A DNA stretch of 64,000 bases, taken from assembly GCF_010122465.1 (NCBI RefSeq), contig NZ_WLZY01000001.1:62001-126000 (forward strand), read 5' to 3'. A program made the translations under genes and the position numbers. Shown piece after piece: positions 1 to 6,670 of this stretch (positions are counted from its first letter, which is position 1; every line of letters begins with the position of its first letter). The stretch comes from Phytoactinopolyspora mesophila. Its GTDB lineage: Bacteria; Actinomycetota; Actinomycetes; Jiangellales; Jiangellaceae. The notes beneath the pieces were generated by a model. That model worked only from the letters and a program-made list of their open reading frames with translations. It did no database searches and was not told the DNA's origin.

Positions 1-1
1 C

Positions 2-355
2 GGAGTCCCCACTGCCGACTCCACCGCCTCGCCGACTCCTTCGGGGGACGAACAGGGACCGGCCGTGGAGATCGCGGTGAGCTCGTACGTCGACGCTGAG
101 ACGGCGGCGGGCCGGATCGAGGCCACGTTGGGCTCGACGTCGCGTGACATCGACCCGCAGACGATCGGCGGCAACGAGGGTTATCTGCTGACTGGCGACG
201 ACGACGTTACGTTCATCGCCGCCGAGGGGGTGCGCACCTATGTGATCTCGTTGCGGCGCGGCTTGGTGCCAGAAGCCGCTGAAGTGGTGGTCATCCTCGA
301 GCTCGCCGCCGAGATGCTCGACGTCCCGGTGCCGACGCCCACACCGGAGTCTTGA
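2..355 (+). CDS. C-terminal part of a probable secreted or lipid-anchored protein (5' truncated by window edge)
   Basis: The frame is open from the left edge, so the start lies upstream. The visible 117 residues begin with a Thr/Ser/Pro/Ala-rich stretch typical of the linker after a lipoprotein or secretion signal, then a compact alpha/beta region (roughly residues 23-110) and a short Pro-Thr tail ending PTPES. I do not recognise a family. The last 65 bases overlap, in convergent orientation, the 3' end of the gene on the other strand, and both frames look genuinely coding there. An extracytoplasmic location is inferred from the linker only. Confidence 0.6.
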   Translation, partial: GVPTADSTASPTPSGDEQGPAVEIAVSSYVDAETAAGRIEATLGSTSRDIDPQTIGGNEGYLLTGDDDVTFIAAEGVRTYVISLRRGLVPEAAEVVVILELAAEMLDVPVPTPTPES

Positions 356-890
356 ACACGGCGGCAACCACCACGAACAGCGCCGCCAGCAGGATGAGGG
401 CGAGAGGGTCGGCTCCGGTATCGGGAATGTCGGGTCGGTCGTCGCTGAGAACACTGCTGAAATGTAGACGAACTTCGCCATGCTCGTTCTGCAGGCGGTT
501 GCTGCTGTCCTCCGGAAGGACAGCCCTGGCGAGGTATTCCCGAGTCTCACCCGCGGGCAGGTCCCGCAGGCCGATCGCTCCTGCGTCGCCGATCTCGGTC
601 AAGGCGCGGATCGTACTCGTGTCCCCTGCGCACGAGTACGATCCGCGCGAGTCTTCCGGCCGATCCCAGGTGACCGTGCAGGCCTCGACCGCGACGTGCA
701 GGCCTCCCGGGCCGATCAGCGGGCTCGGATCCCCGACCACCTGAACAGCGAGCGAGACAGGTTGATCGGCGGTGTTGGTGACGATCGCCAGCCACTCCGC
801 CGTCGATCCAGGGGCGAAGTTGGTGAACTCAGGCTCGGCGGGCACAGAGCTCACCTCGAGCCACTCTGGGGTATTGGTGTTCTCAGCCAC
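291..890 (-). CDS. Putative cell-wall-anchored surface protein with LPXTG-like (IPDTG) sorting signal
   Basis: This is a 199-residue product read from a GTG that overlaps the stop of the signal peptidase gene (shared bases GTGGCTGA). The C-terminus has the three parts of a sortase substrate: an IPDTG motif, a hydrophobic helix (LALILLAALFVVVAAVF) and an Arg-rich tail. The body contains a beta-rich domain with a Cys pair (EACTVTW, SYSCAG), resembling small Ig-like surface domains. The oddity is that no signal peptide lies in this frame, although a hydrophobic FVLVTVLTALASS stretch is encoded just upstream in the neighbouring frame. A frameshift, natural or an assembly error, could therefore separate the export signal from the body. 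It is the third gene of an operon with the SipW-like peptidase and the TasA-like protein. Confidence 0.6.
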   Translation of the reverse strand: MAENTNTPEWLEVSSVPAEPEFTNFAPGSTAEWLAIVTNTADQPVSLAVQVVGDPSPLIGPGGLHVAVEACTVTWDRPEDSRGSYSCAGDTSTIRALTEIGDAGAIGLRDLPAGETREYLARAVLPEDSSNRLQNEHGEVRLHFSSVLSDDRPDIPDTGADPLALILLAALFVVVAAVFKTPVWASAPGRRASRRRARG

Positions 891-1746
891 AGCTGGACGC
901 CAATGCGGTGAGGACGGTGACCAGGACGAACGGGGGTGTCGAGGGTGCAGGTGCGACCCACGAGCCGTACAAGCTACGTACGGACACCCGGTAGGTGCCG
1001 ATCTGGAGCAGGTCGGCCGGTATCTGATAGGACCGCGCAGCCGGCCCCAGTATCTGCTCCCTGATGATGTTGCCGGTGACGTTGCTGCGGACTCGTACCC
1101 GGTAACCGGTCGGCACCGGCCCCGAAGCCCTCGATCGATGCGGCCCGGACCGCTGATCGTCACGGGCGTCCGCGTGCTCGTGTCGCGGATCGTCAGGCGC
1201 GGGATCCGGAGGCTCTGGGCCAGCGGCGCGGGGTGGTTGCCCGCTCGTGGGTAGCCGGCGTCGGTGGCGGACGGCCGTGGCAAAGACCGCACCGACGATC
1301 GCCCCACAGGCAAACACCACCGGTGTGGACTCCAGGTGATGAACGACCCGGCCCAGCCCGGGTTGCGACCAGAAGACGCGGTCTGCCTCCCGCGCCGGAT
1401 AGGGAACCGCGTCGGGTTCGGTGTTCCCATCGCCTTGCAGGGTGAGCTCGACGGCCGAACCGGCGGGTTGGAGGCCGACGACCCGGTGGGTGACCCGGAC
1501 CCCGTCCGCGCGCCGCACGCTGACCACGTCGCCCACGGCGATCTCGTCGGCCGGGACGGTGCGCGCCAACGCCAGGGCACCGGTCGGCATCTCCGGTGCC
1601 ATCGAGCCGGTTCTGAAGATCAGCGGGCGTACGTCGAACACCACCGCGGCGAGCGCGGCCACGACGCAGATCACGCCGATGACCGCGGCCGCGGTGAGCA
1701 ATGTTTCCCGGGCGGCACGGCGCCACGCGGGTATTGCTGCCGGCAC
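883..1746 (-). CDS. SipW/ER-type signal peptidase I with C-terminal extension
   Basis: This 287-residue protein starts at GTG, 6 nt after the TasA-like gene. It has an N-terminal membrane helix (about residues 12-36), then the catalytic serine in GSMAPEM and a THRVV box, where His replaces the Lys of bacterial LepB, as in SipW and ER/archaeal signal peptidases. A GDGNTEPD segment is consistent with the third active-site region. A second helix (STPVVFACGAIVGAVFATAV) follows, then a Pro/Arg-rich stretch and a FN3-like segment (GYRVRV to YRVSVRS). Expected role, from family knowledge: removal of the signal from the co-encoded TasA-like protein. The extension may contain frame changes, since 1131-1214 reads more protein-like in another frame. 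Confidence 0.78.
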   Translation of the reverse strand: MPAAIPAWRRAARETLLTAAAVIGVICVVAALAAVVFDVRPLIFRTGSMAPEMPTGALALARTVPADEIAVGDVVSVRRADGVRVTHRVVGLQPAGSAVELTLQGDGNTEPDAVPYPAREADRVFWSQPGLGRVVHHLESTPVVFACGAIVGAVFATAVRHRRRLPTSGQPPRAAGPEPPDPAPDDPRHEHADARDDQRSGPHRSRASGPVPTGYRVRVRSNVTGNIIREQILGPAARSYQIPADLLQIGTYRVSVRSLYGSWVAPAPSTPPFVLVTVLTALASSCG

Positions 1747-1752
1747 CGTCCG

Positions 1753-2370
1753 TTAGCCGGACTGCGTCGCGAGGAAGCCGAACACCGCGATGGCGCCGGT
1801 ACCCTGCGGCACGTCGTCTCCGAACGTCACGCTGTAGCAGAGGAACTCGGAGTCGGCTGTCTCGAGGAAGCGGCCGGGTTCACCGATCTCGCCGCCGGGC
1901 AGCGGTGCGGGGCCGTAGACCGGATCGGTGGGAGCGTCGAACGCGCCGGCATCGCAGTCACCAGCCGTGGCCACGCCCACGATCGCGAGCTCCAGTTCTG
2001 CCGCGAGAGCGTCGGCCTCGGCCTGGTCACCATCGAGTGGTTCGATCGTGGTGTCCATGGTGTAGTCGAAGTCGAGCGAGCCGTTGTTGTTGATCTCGAT
2101 AGCGGCGATCGTCTGATCACCAGGACCGGCATTCTCGATAGAGAGTGCCGTGAATGCGTAGGGTTCCGGGTCGCCGTCGTTGTCACCGTCGAACTGGATG
2201 TTGACCGAGCCGGTCGAGAATTCGGCGGCTACATCGCCGGAATCGGTGAACTGTGCGAGAGTGACGACCGCGCCGATGCCGACGACGGTACCGAGAGCGA
2301 GAAAGGACCTGACCTTCCCGTTACGGCTATTGATGGAGTTTTCTGCAGGGTTGTGCTCCGCCTTGGACAC
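1753..2370 (-). CDS. TasA/camelysin-like protein with SipW-dependent signal peptide
   Basis: This is a 205-residue exported protein. I chose the GTG (VSKAEH) because it follows a purine-rich AAGGG ribosome site. An upstream ATG at 2484 would add a Gly-rich leader encoded by G-runs that looks non-coding. The signal region (RSFLALGTVVGIGAVVTLAQFTD) ends in the AxFTD pattern typical of SipW-type cargo, followed by a FSTGSVNIQFDGD beta-strand pattern like the TasA/camelysin beta-sandwich. TasA in Bacillus forms biofilm fibres; here a surface filament or matrix role is inferred. It is first in an operon with its likely signal peptidase and a wall-anchored partner, a minimal secretion-plus-anchoring unit. 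Confidence 0.72.
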   Translation of the reverse strand: MSKAEHNPAENSINSRNGKVRSFLALGTVVGIGAVVTLAQFTDSGDVAAEFSTGSVNIQFDGDNDGDPEPYAFTALSIENAGPGDQTIAAIEINNNGSLDFDYTMDTTIEPLDGDQAEADALAAELELAIVGVATAGDCDAGAFDAPTDPVYGPAPLPGGEIGEPGRFLETADSEFLCYSVTFGDDVPQGTGAIAVFGFLATQSG

Positions 2371-2408
2371 GTGCCCACCCTTTCCCTTGGTGCGGAAACA
2401 GGACAGTG

Positions 2409-2463
2409 CCCCCCGAAAGCCCCCCAATGCCTCCCGAGTACCCAGCGGCCCCCCAAGCGCCCC
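2409..2463 (-). promoter_or_regulatory. G-quadruplex-prone leader of the TasA-like operon
   Basis: Read on the minus strand, six G-tracts lie in sequence: G4, G6, G3, G3, G6 and G6 with spacers of 5, 5, 5, 7 and 5 nt (2463 down to 2409). It is 40-90 nt upstream of the chosen start and would be in the transcript leader if transcription starts near the TTGACA at 2515-2510. Strong G4 potential is seen directly; a regulatory role is inferred. Confidence 0.55.
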
Positions 2464-2500
2464 TAAGGGCACGATCTGAGACATATACCTTTGCCGACCG

Positions 2501-2520
2501 GTTGGTCGATGTCAACCAAC
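2501..2520. promoter_or_regulatory. Inverted repeat between the TasA-like operon and coaE
   Basis: There is a perfect GTTGGT N8 ACCAAC dyad in the divergent intergenic region. On the minus strand it contains TTGACA (2515-2510), a consensus -35, directed to the TasA-like operon. A bound protein would mask that -35. On the plus strand a TATAGT -10-like hexamer (2529-2534) precedes the coaE GTG by 7 nt, suggesting a leaderless coaE transcript. Which regulator binds is unknown. Confidence 0.45.
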
Positions 2521-2541
2521 TCCTGCCTTATAGTGAGGCGC

Positions 2542-3723
2542 GTGTTGCGTGTGGGCCTGACGGGCGGGATCGGTGCCGGCAAGTCGACTGTGGCCCGTCG
2601 CTTGGCGAAGCTGGGTGCAGTTGTCATCGACGCGGACCAGATCGCCCGTGAGGTCGTAGCACCTGGCACTCCCGGTCTCGAAGCGGTCATCAGTGAGTTC
2701 GGCAGCGGCATCGTGGCCGCCGACGGCTCGCTCGATCGTGGTGCGCTCGGGACACTTGTCTTCGGCGACGACGAGCGCCGCGCGGCCTTGAACGCAATCA
2801 TCCATCCGCTGGTGTACCAGCGACGCGGCGAACTGGTCGCGCAGGCAGCTGCGGATGCGGTCGTGGTCGAGGACATCCCGTTGCTGATCGAGAACGGGCT
2901 GGGGCCGTCCTATCCGCTGGTGATCGTTGTATATGCGACCGAGGCCACCCGGATCGAGCGGCTCGCCGCCCGCGGCATGACGGTCGACGAGGCTCGGTCT
3001 CGCATCCGGGCTCAGGCCAGCGATGACGAACGTCGGGCGGCCGCGGACGTCTGGCTGGACAACACCGGCTCGAGGGCGCCCGTGGTCGCTGAGCTCGAGG
3101 AGCTTTGGCAGCACCGGCTGGTCCCGTTCGAGGCCAACTGCCGGAATAGGCGCCCGGCAGCACGTGCCCAGCAGCCGGAGATTGTGGACGCCAACCCGAG
3201 CTGGCCGGATGAGGCCGCCCGGCTGGTTGCCCGAATCGCCACGGCGTTGGGGGAGGGCGCCCGACGGATCGACCACATCGGTTCGACGGCGGTGCCCGGG
3301 TTGCCGGCCAAGGACGTCATCGACCTCCAAGTGATTGTCGACGATCTCGGCGCAGCAGGCCGGGCAGCTGCGGACCTGCTGGAGGCGGGCTTCGTCCGGA
3401 TGCCTGACCGGTGGTTCGATGTAGCACGCGACGGCTCGGAGATTGACAAAGCGGTAGCGTGCAACGCTGATCCGGGCCGCGCGGTCAACGTACACGTGAG
3501 ACCAGCGCCATCGCCGGTGTGCCGGGATACGCTGCTGTTTCGTGATTGGCTGCGGGCAAGTCCGGCAGAGGTCACTGAATACGCGGCGTTGAAGCGCCGG
3601 CTGGCGGCGGCCGAGTACGCGTTGATGGATGATTACGCACGGGAGAAGACGCCGTGGGTGAACGCGGCCCTGGAGAGAGCTGAGTCTTGGGCCGAGCGGA
3701 CCGGTTGGAGATTCGGCGGGTGA
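2542..3723 (+). CDS. coaE: Dephospho-CoA kinase fused to a GrpB-family domain
   Basis: This 393-residue protein catalyses the last step of CoA synthesis, ATP-dependent phosphorylation of the dephospho-CoA ribose 3'-OH. The P-loop GLTGGIGAGKST lies at residues 5-16, followed by the DADQIAREV substrate motif and a HPLV lid region, together making a full-length kinase of about 200 residues. Residues from about 215 on form a GrpB/UPF0157 domain (VDANPSWPDEA, RIDHIGSTAVPGLPAKDVID). The fusion is common in actinobacteria; the GrpB part is a nucleotidyltransferase-fold domain of uncertain function. I chose GTG at 2542 because a TATAGT box sits 7 nt upstream (leaderless) and the product then begins VLRVGLTGG. 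It overlaps the NUDIX gene by GTGA. Confidence 0.93.
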   Translation: MLRVGLTGGIGAGKSTVARRLAKLGAVVIDADQIAREVVAPGTPGLEAVISEFGSGIVAADGSLDRGALGTLVFGDDERRAALNAIIHPLVYQRRGELVAQAAADAVVVEDIPLLIENGLGPSYPLVIVVYATEATRIERLAARGMTVDEARSRIRAQASDDERRAAADVWLDNTGSRAPVVAELEELWQHRLVPFEANCRNRRPAARAQQPEIVDANPSWPDEAARLVARIATALGEGARRIDHIGSTAVPGLPAKDVIDLQVIVDDLGAAGRAAADLLEAGFVRMPDRWFDVARDGSEIDKAVACNADPGRAVNVHVRPAPSPVCRDTLLFRDWLRASPAEVTEYAALKRRLAAAEYALMDDYAREKTPWVNAALERAESWAERTGWRFGG

Positions 3724-4190
3724 GCGCCAAGAAGAGCGCCGGTATCCTGCCGTTTCGCCGTACTGATGCGGAACTCGAGGTGCTGCTCGGTCACATGGGC
3801 GGCCCGTTCTGGGCCAAACGCGACGCCGGCGGCTGGTCGGTGATCAAAGGTGAGCACTCACCCGAAGAAGAACCCCTGGCGGCCGCCCGCCGTGAATTCG
3901 AGGAGGAACTCGGCCTGCCGGCGCCGGAAGCCGAATTTCTCTCGCTCGGCTACGTCCGGCAAGCCGGTGGAAAGATCGTGACCGTGTTCGCTGCCGAGAC
4001 CGATGTCGATCCGGACGGCATCTCCCCGGGCACGTTCGAGATGGAATGGCCGCGGGGGTCGGGGCAGATCAGGGAGTTTCCCGAGATCGACCGCGCCGCA
4101 TGGTTCGACCTGCGCACCGCGCACGAGAAGATCGTCAAAGGCCAGCGGGCTTTCCTCGATCGCCTGGCCGAGGTGGTCTCCCTTCGGTGA
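3720..4190 (+). CDS. NUDIX hydrolase
   Basis: This is a 156-residue single-domain NUDIX protein. The NUDIX box is complete: G-x5-E-x7-REFEEELGL spanning about residues 45-67 (starts GEHSPEEE), which binds the divalent metal and hydrolyses a nucleoside diphosphate linked to some moiety X. The N-terminal KKSAGILPFRR and later WFDLRTAHEKI strands match the small NUDIX type in which the substrate is often a diphosphoinositol or nucleotide by-product; the substrate cannot be told here. GTG overlaps the coaE stop (GTGA), so translation is probably coupled to coaE. Its stop codon lies inside the left arm of a long hairpin. Confidence 0.88.
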   Translation: MSAKKSAGILPFRRTDAELEVLLGHMGGPFWAKRDAGGWSVIKGEHSPEEEPLAAARREFEEELGLPAPEAEFLSLGYVRQAGGKIVTVFAAETDVDPDGISPGTFEMEWPRGSGQIREFPEIDRAAWFDLRTAHEKIVKGQRAFLDRLAEVVSLR

Positions 4191-4275
4191 TCGTGAGTAC
4201 GTTGTGGTTGTTCACGACGGGACAAATCGGGCGGATTTGCCCCTGGCGACAACCAGAACCTACTCACGATCACCG
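4185..4275. terminator. Long bidirectional hairpin between convergent genes
   Basis: The outer arms 4185-4211 and 4249-4275 pair at 25 of 27 positions (first 15 perfect). An inner pair 4219-4228/4234-4243 matches at 9 of 10. It lies exactly between the convergent NUDIX and split-barrel genes and includes the NUDIX stop codon. It has no U-tract, so it is a stem-only terminator candidate for both strands. Confidence 0.7.
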
Positions 4276-4293
4276 GGGTCAGGGGCTGGGTTG

Positions 4294-5004
4294 TCAGGTG
4301 AGCCGGTGGCCGGTCCCGGAAGGCGAGGGTGCTGGCTCACCGGGCAGCGGTCGTTTGGAGACGCGGTCGGGAACCGGTGTGTCCGCCGGAAGCAGCGGGC
4401 AGGGCTGCGGTGCGCCCCACTGCTGGTGAAGTGGCAACACACCGGCCCACTCGCGATGAGCGCTGAGATCTTCCTCGTCGTCACCGGGGGGTCCGGAACG
4501 CATTTTCACCGAAGCTTCGTGCAAGGAGATCGCCAGCACGCCGGTCTTGGCGAGTTCTTTGCGCGTCGGCTGCCGGGTGGCATTCCACGAACCGGGCGCG
4601 ATGTGCTCGGTGATCACCCGTAGGGCAGCCAGTTTGTCCGTGCTTGCGGTGATCGGGACCGCTTCGCCGATGATCACCGCGCTGGCGTAGTTCATCGAGT
4701 GATGGAACACCGACCTCGCGTAGACCACACCGTCGACGCGGGTGACGTTGATGCTGATCGGGGCGGTGCCGGCCGCGTCCATCAGGCTCGCGGCTCCGGT
4801 GGAGCCATGCAGGTACAACTTATCGCCTTCGCGTCCATAACCGGTGGGAACGACGAGGGGAACGCCGTCGCGGATCGTCGCGAAATGACATATGAGGCAC
4901 GAGTCGAGCAGCGCATACAGGGTCGCCCGATCAGTTCGGGCACGTTTGGCGCCTCGCCGTATCGTGCTGCGGGCCGTGGGGGAGAGCGGTGGAGCGTTAT
5001 CCAT
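4294..5004 (-). CDS. Pyridoxamine 5'-phosphate oxidase-like flavin-binding split-barrel protein
   Basis: This is a 236-residue member of the FMN-binding split-barrel superfamily: LLDSCLICHFATIRDGVPLVVPTGYGREGDKLYLHGS is the typical N-terminal strand pattern, followed by VYARSVFHHSMNYASAVIIGEA, where PNPOx-like proteins contact flavin. The C-terminal 40 residues are Pro-rich and divergent. The ATG at 5025 is an alternative start, and neither has a clear Shine-Dalgarno site. It is transcribed divergently from a MocR regulator, a common pairing for vitamin B6-related or nitroimidazole-reductase-like enzymes. Substrate unknown. Confidence 0.8.
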   Translation of the reverse strand: MDNAPPLSPTARSTIRRGAKRARTDRATLYALLDSCLICHFATIRDGVPLVVPTGYGREGDKLYLHGSTGAASLMDAAGTAPISINVTRVDGVVYARSVFHHSMNYASAVIIGEAVPITASTDKLAALRVITEHIAPGSWNATRQPTRKELAKTGVLAISLHEASVKMRSGPPGDDEEDLSAHREWAGVLPLHQQWGAPQPCPLLPADTPVPDRVSKRPLPGEPAPSPSGTGHRLT

Positions 5005-5074
5005 GCCTCCATGATTCCCCGACATGTGGCAGGCTTGAATGGCCAATTCCAGCCAATACCAGAAGGCCACTTGG

Positions 5075-6517
5075 ATGAAAGAGCTGCCGATCACCCTCGA
5101 CCGCGGAGCATCGCTCCCTCTCGCCAGCCAGGTGGCGGACGGGATTCGGTCGATCTGCGCGCGGGGCTTCATCCGGGTCGGCGACCGGTTGCCGTCCACC
5201 CGCGCCCTGGCGTCTTCGCTTGGTGTCAGCCGGACGGTGACCGAGTCGGCCTTCGAACAGCTGCACGCGGAGGGCTGGATCACCGGCCGGCGCGGTTCGG
5301 GGACGTACGTCGCCGCTGTCCCGCCCGATGTGGCAGCCACGCGAGACGGTATCAGAGCACGTCACACGCCCGGTGATCTTCGTGCTCCGTGGCCCGGTGG
5401 CCCGCGGACGGCACCTGGCGCAATGCGTGAGCCAGGCTGGGAGGTGAGTTCTGAACTGGACCTTCGGCCAGGATCACCTTGGGCCGCGGGCATGCGCCCG
5501 GACGTATGGCGCAGGGCGTGGCGGAGCGCCGCTGATCTCGAGCCGGACCGGCGTCCGCTCCGAGAAGGCTTCCAGGGCTACCGCGCCGCCGTGGAAGAGC
5601 ACCTGCTGCGGCACCGAGGACTGGCGGTCGAGAGCAGCGCTGTTCTGGCCACTGCCGGGACTACCGCGGCGGTGACGGAACTGTCCCATGCTGTGCTGGG
5701 GCGAGGCAGCAAGGTCGCCGTCGAAGAGCCGGGCTATCCCCGCGCCGTAGGGGCGTTTCGGGCGGCCGGTGTCGAGGTGCTACCGGTCCCGGTTGACTCG
5801 AAAGGCGTGGTCGTCAACGCCATCCCGGCCCGGGTGGCCGCCGTCTATTGCACGCCGGCCCACCAGTTCCCGCTGGGTGGACGGCTGCCGGCGACGCGTC
5901 GTTCGGCGCTTGTGGAGTGGGCCCGACGTTCCGGCTCACTGATCATCGAAGACGACTACGACGGTGAACTGCGCTACGACGTCGCTCCACTGCCGCTGCT
6001 CGCCGCGATCGGGCCGGACGTCGTGATTCATCTCGGAACCGCCAGCAAGGTGATCTCGCCGACCCTCGGCGCCGGATGGATGGTGGCGCGCCGCGAGGTG
6101 AGCGCAGCCGTCGCCGCCTACCGCGAGGAGACCGGGACCGGGCCCAGTCCCGCTGGCCAGCGCGTGCTGACGGCGATGGCGGAACTCGGTGATCTCGGGC
6201 GGCACCTGCGCAGGGTACGGCGGGAGCTCGCGGCCCGGCGCGCGTTGGTGGTGTCCACGCTGGAGGTGGCCGGCGCGCGAGTCATCGGCGATCGGGCCGG
6301 AGCGCATGTGGTGCTGCTCGTAGAGAATGCTGACGCGGAACTCGACCTGGTGGTCCGGGCGGCCGATGCCGGTGTTCAACTCGATGGCTTGCGGAGGTGT
6401 TTTGCCGGGCCGTCGAACCGGTTCGGGGTGACGCTGGGTTACTCCGCTCCGGCGCGGCGTCGCGACCTGGAGAATGCTATACATCGAGTTGTGGGCTGCC
6501 TTGTCCGCACGGAATGA
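5075..6517 (+). CDS. MocR/PdxR-family transcriptional regulator (GntR HTH + aminotransferase-like domain)
   Basis: This 480-residue protein has an N-terminal GntR winged helix (residues about 10-75; LPSTRALASSLGVSRTVTESAFEQL) joined to a fold-type I aminotransferase domain that binds PLP. The domain keeps EDDYDGELRYD and the expected PLP lysine in HLGTASKVISPTLGAGWM. The family senses PLP or an amino compound. A start at 5075 (MKELPITLDRG) fits the family better than the ATG at 5039; it leaves a 70-base divergent gap to the split-barrel gene containing two CCAAT-type direct repeats (5051-5066) that could be its operator. Target inferred: the divergent PNPOx-like gene. Confidence 0.85.
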   Translation: MKELPITLDRGASLPLASQVADGIRSICARGFIRVGDRLPSTRALASSLGVSRTVTESAFEQLHAEGWITGRRGSGTYVAAVPPDVAATRDGIRARHTPGDLRAPWPGGPRTAPGAMREPGWEVSSELDLRPGSPWAAGMRPDVWRRAWRSAADLEPDRRPLREGFQGYRAAVEEHLLRHRGLAVESSAVLATAGTTAAVTELSHAVLGRGSKVAVEEPGYPRAVGAFRAAGVEVLPVPVDSKGVVVNAIPARVAAVYCTPAHQFPLGGRLPATRRSALVEWARRSGSLIIEDDYDGELRYDVAPLPLLAAIGPDVVIHLGTASKVISPTLGAGWMVARREVSAAVAAYREETGTGPSPAGQRVLTAMAELGDLGRHLRRVRRELAARRALVVSTLEVAGARVIGDRAGAHVVLLVENADAELDLVVRAADAGVQLDGLRRCFAGPSNRFGVTLGYSAPARRRDLENAIHRVVGCLVRTE

Positions 6518-6581
6518 AAACCTGTGACTGCCGGTCACGTCGCTGAGCAGGGCGTTGTCCCCGTGGACCTAGCCAGACAGA

Positions 6582-6594
6582 AAGAATTTTTCTT
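6582..6594. promoter_or_regulatory. AT-rich palindrome AAGAA-TTT-TTCTT upstream of the amidase
   Basis: Perfect 5-bp arms around TTT occur in a roughly 70% GC region, about 76 nt upstream of the amidase ATG. The same element with a TTTT spacer occurs at 58392-58405 before the rpiR regulator gene. The architecture fits an RpiR/MurR-type operator, which would tie the amidase to that regulator. The assignment is inferred from similarity of the two sites only. Confidence 0.45.
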
Positions 6595-6670
6595 CTGGGG
6601 GTCGACGCTGCGTAGATTTGCGAATATATTCCAGGGCGTCTAGGAGATCTTCCGGAACGGAGGAGTGACT

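Noticed and set aside
2371-2484. Longer N-terminus for the TasA-like protein from ATG 2484
   Set aside because: The added residues are encoded by G-runs, lack homology features, and there is a better ribosome site at GTG 2370.
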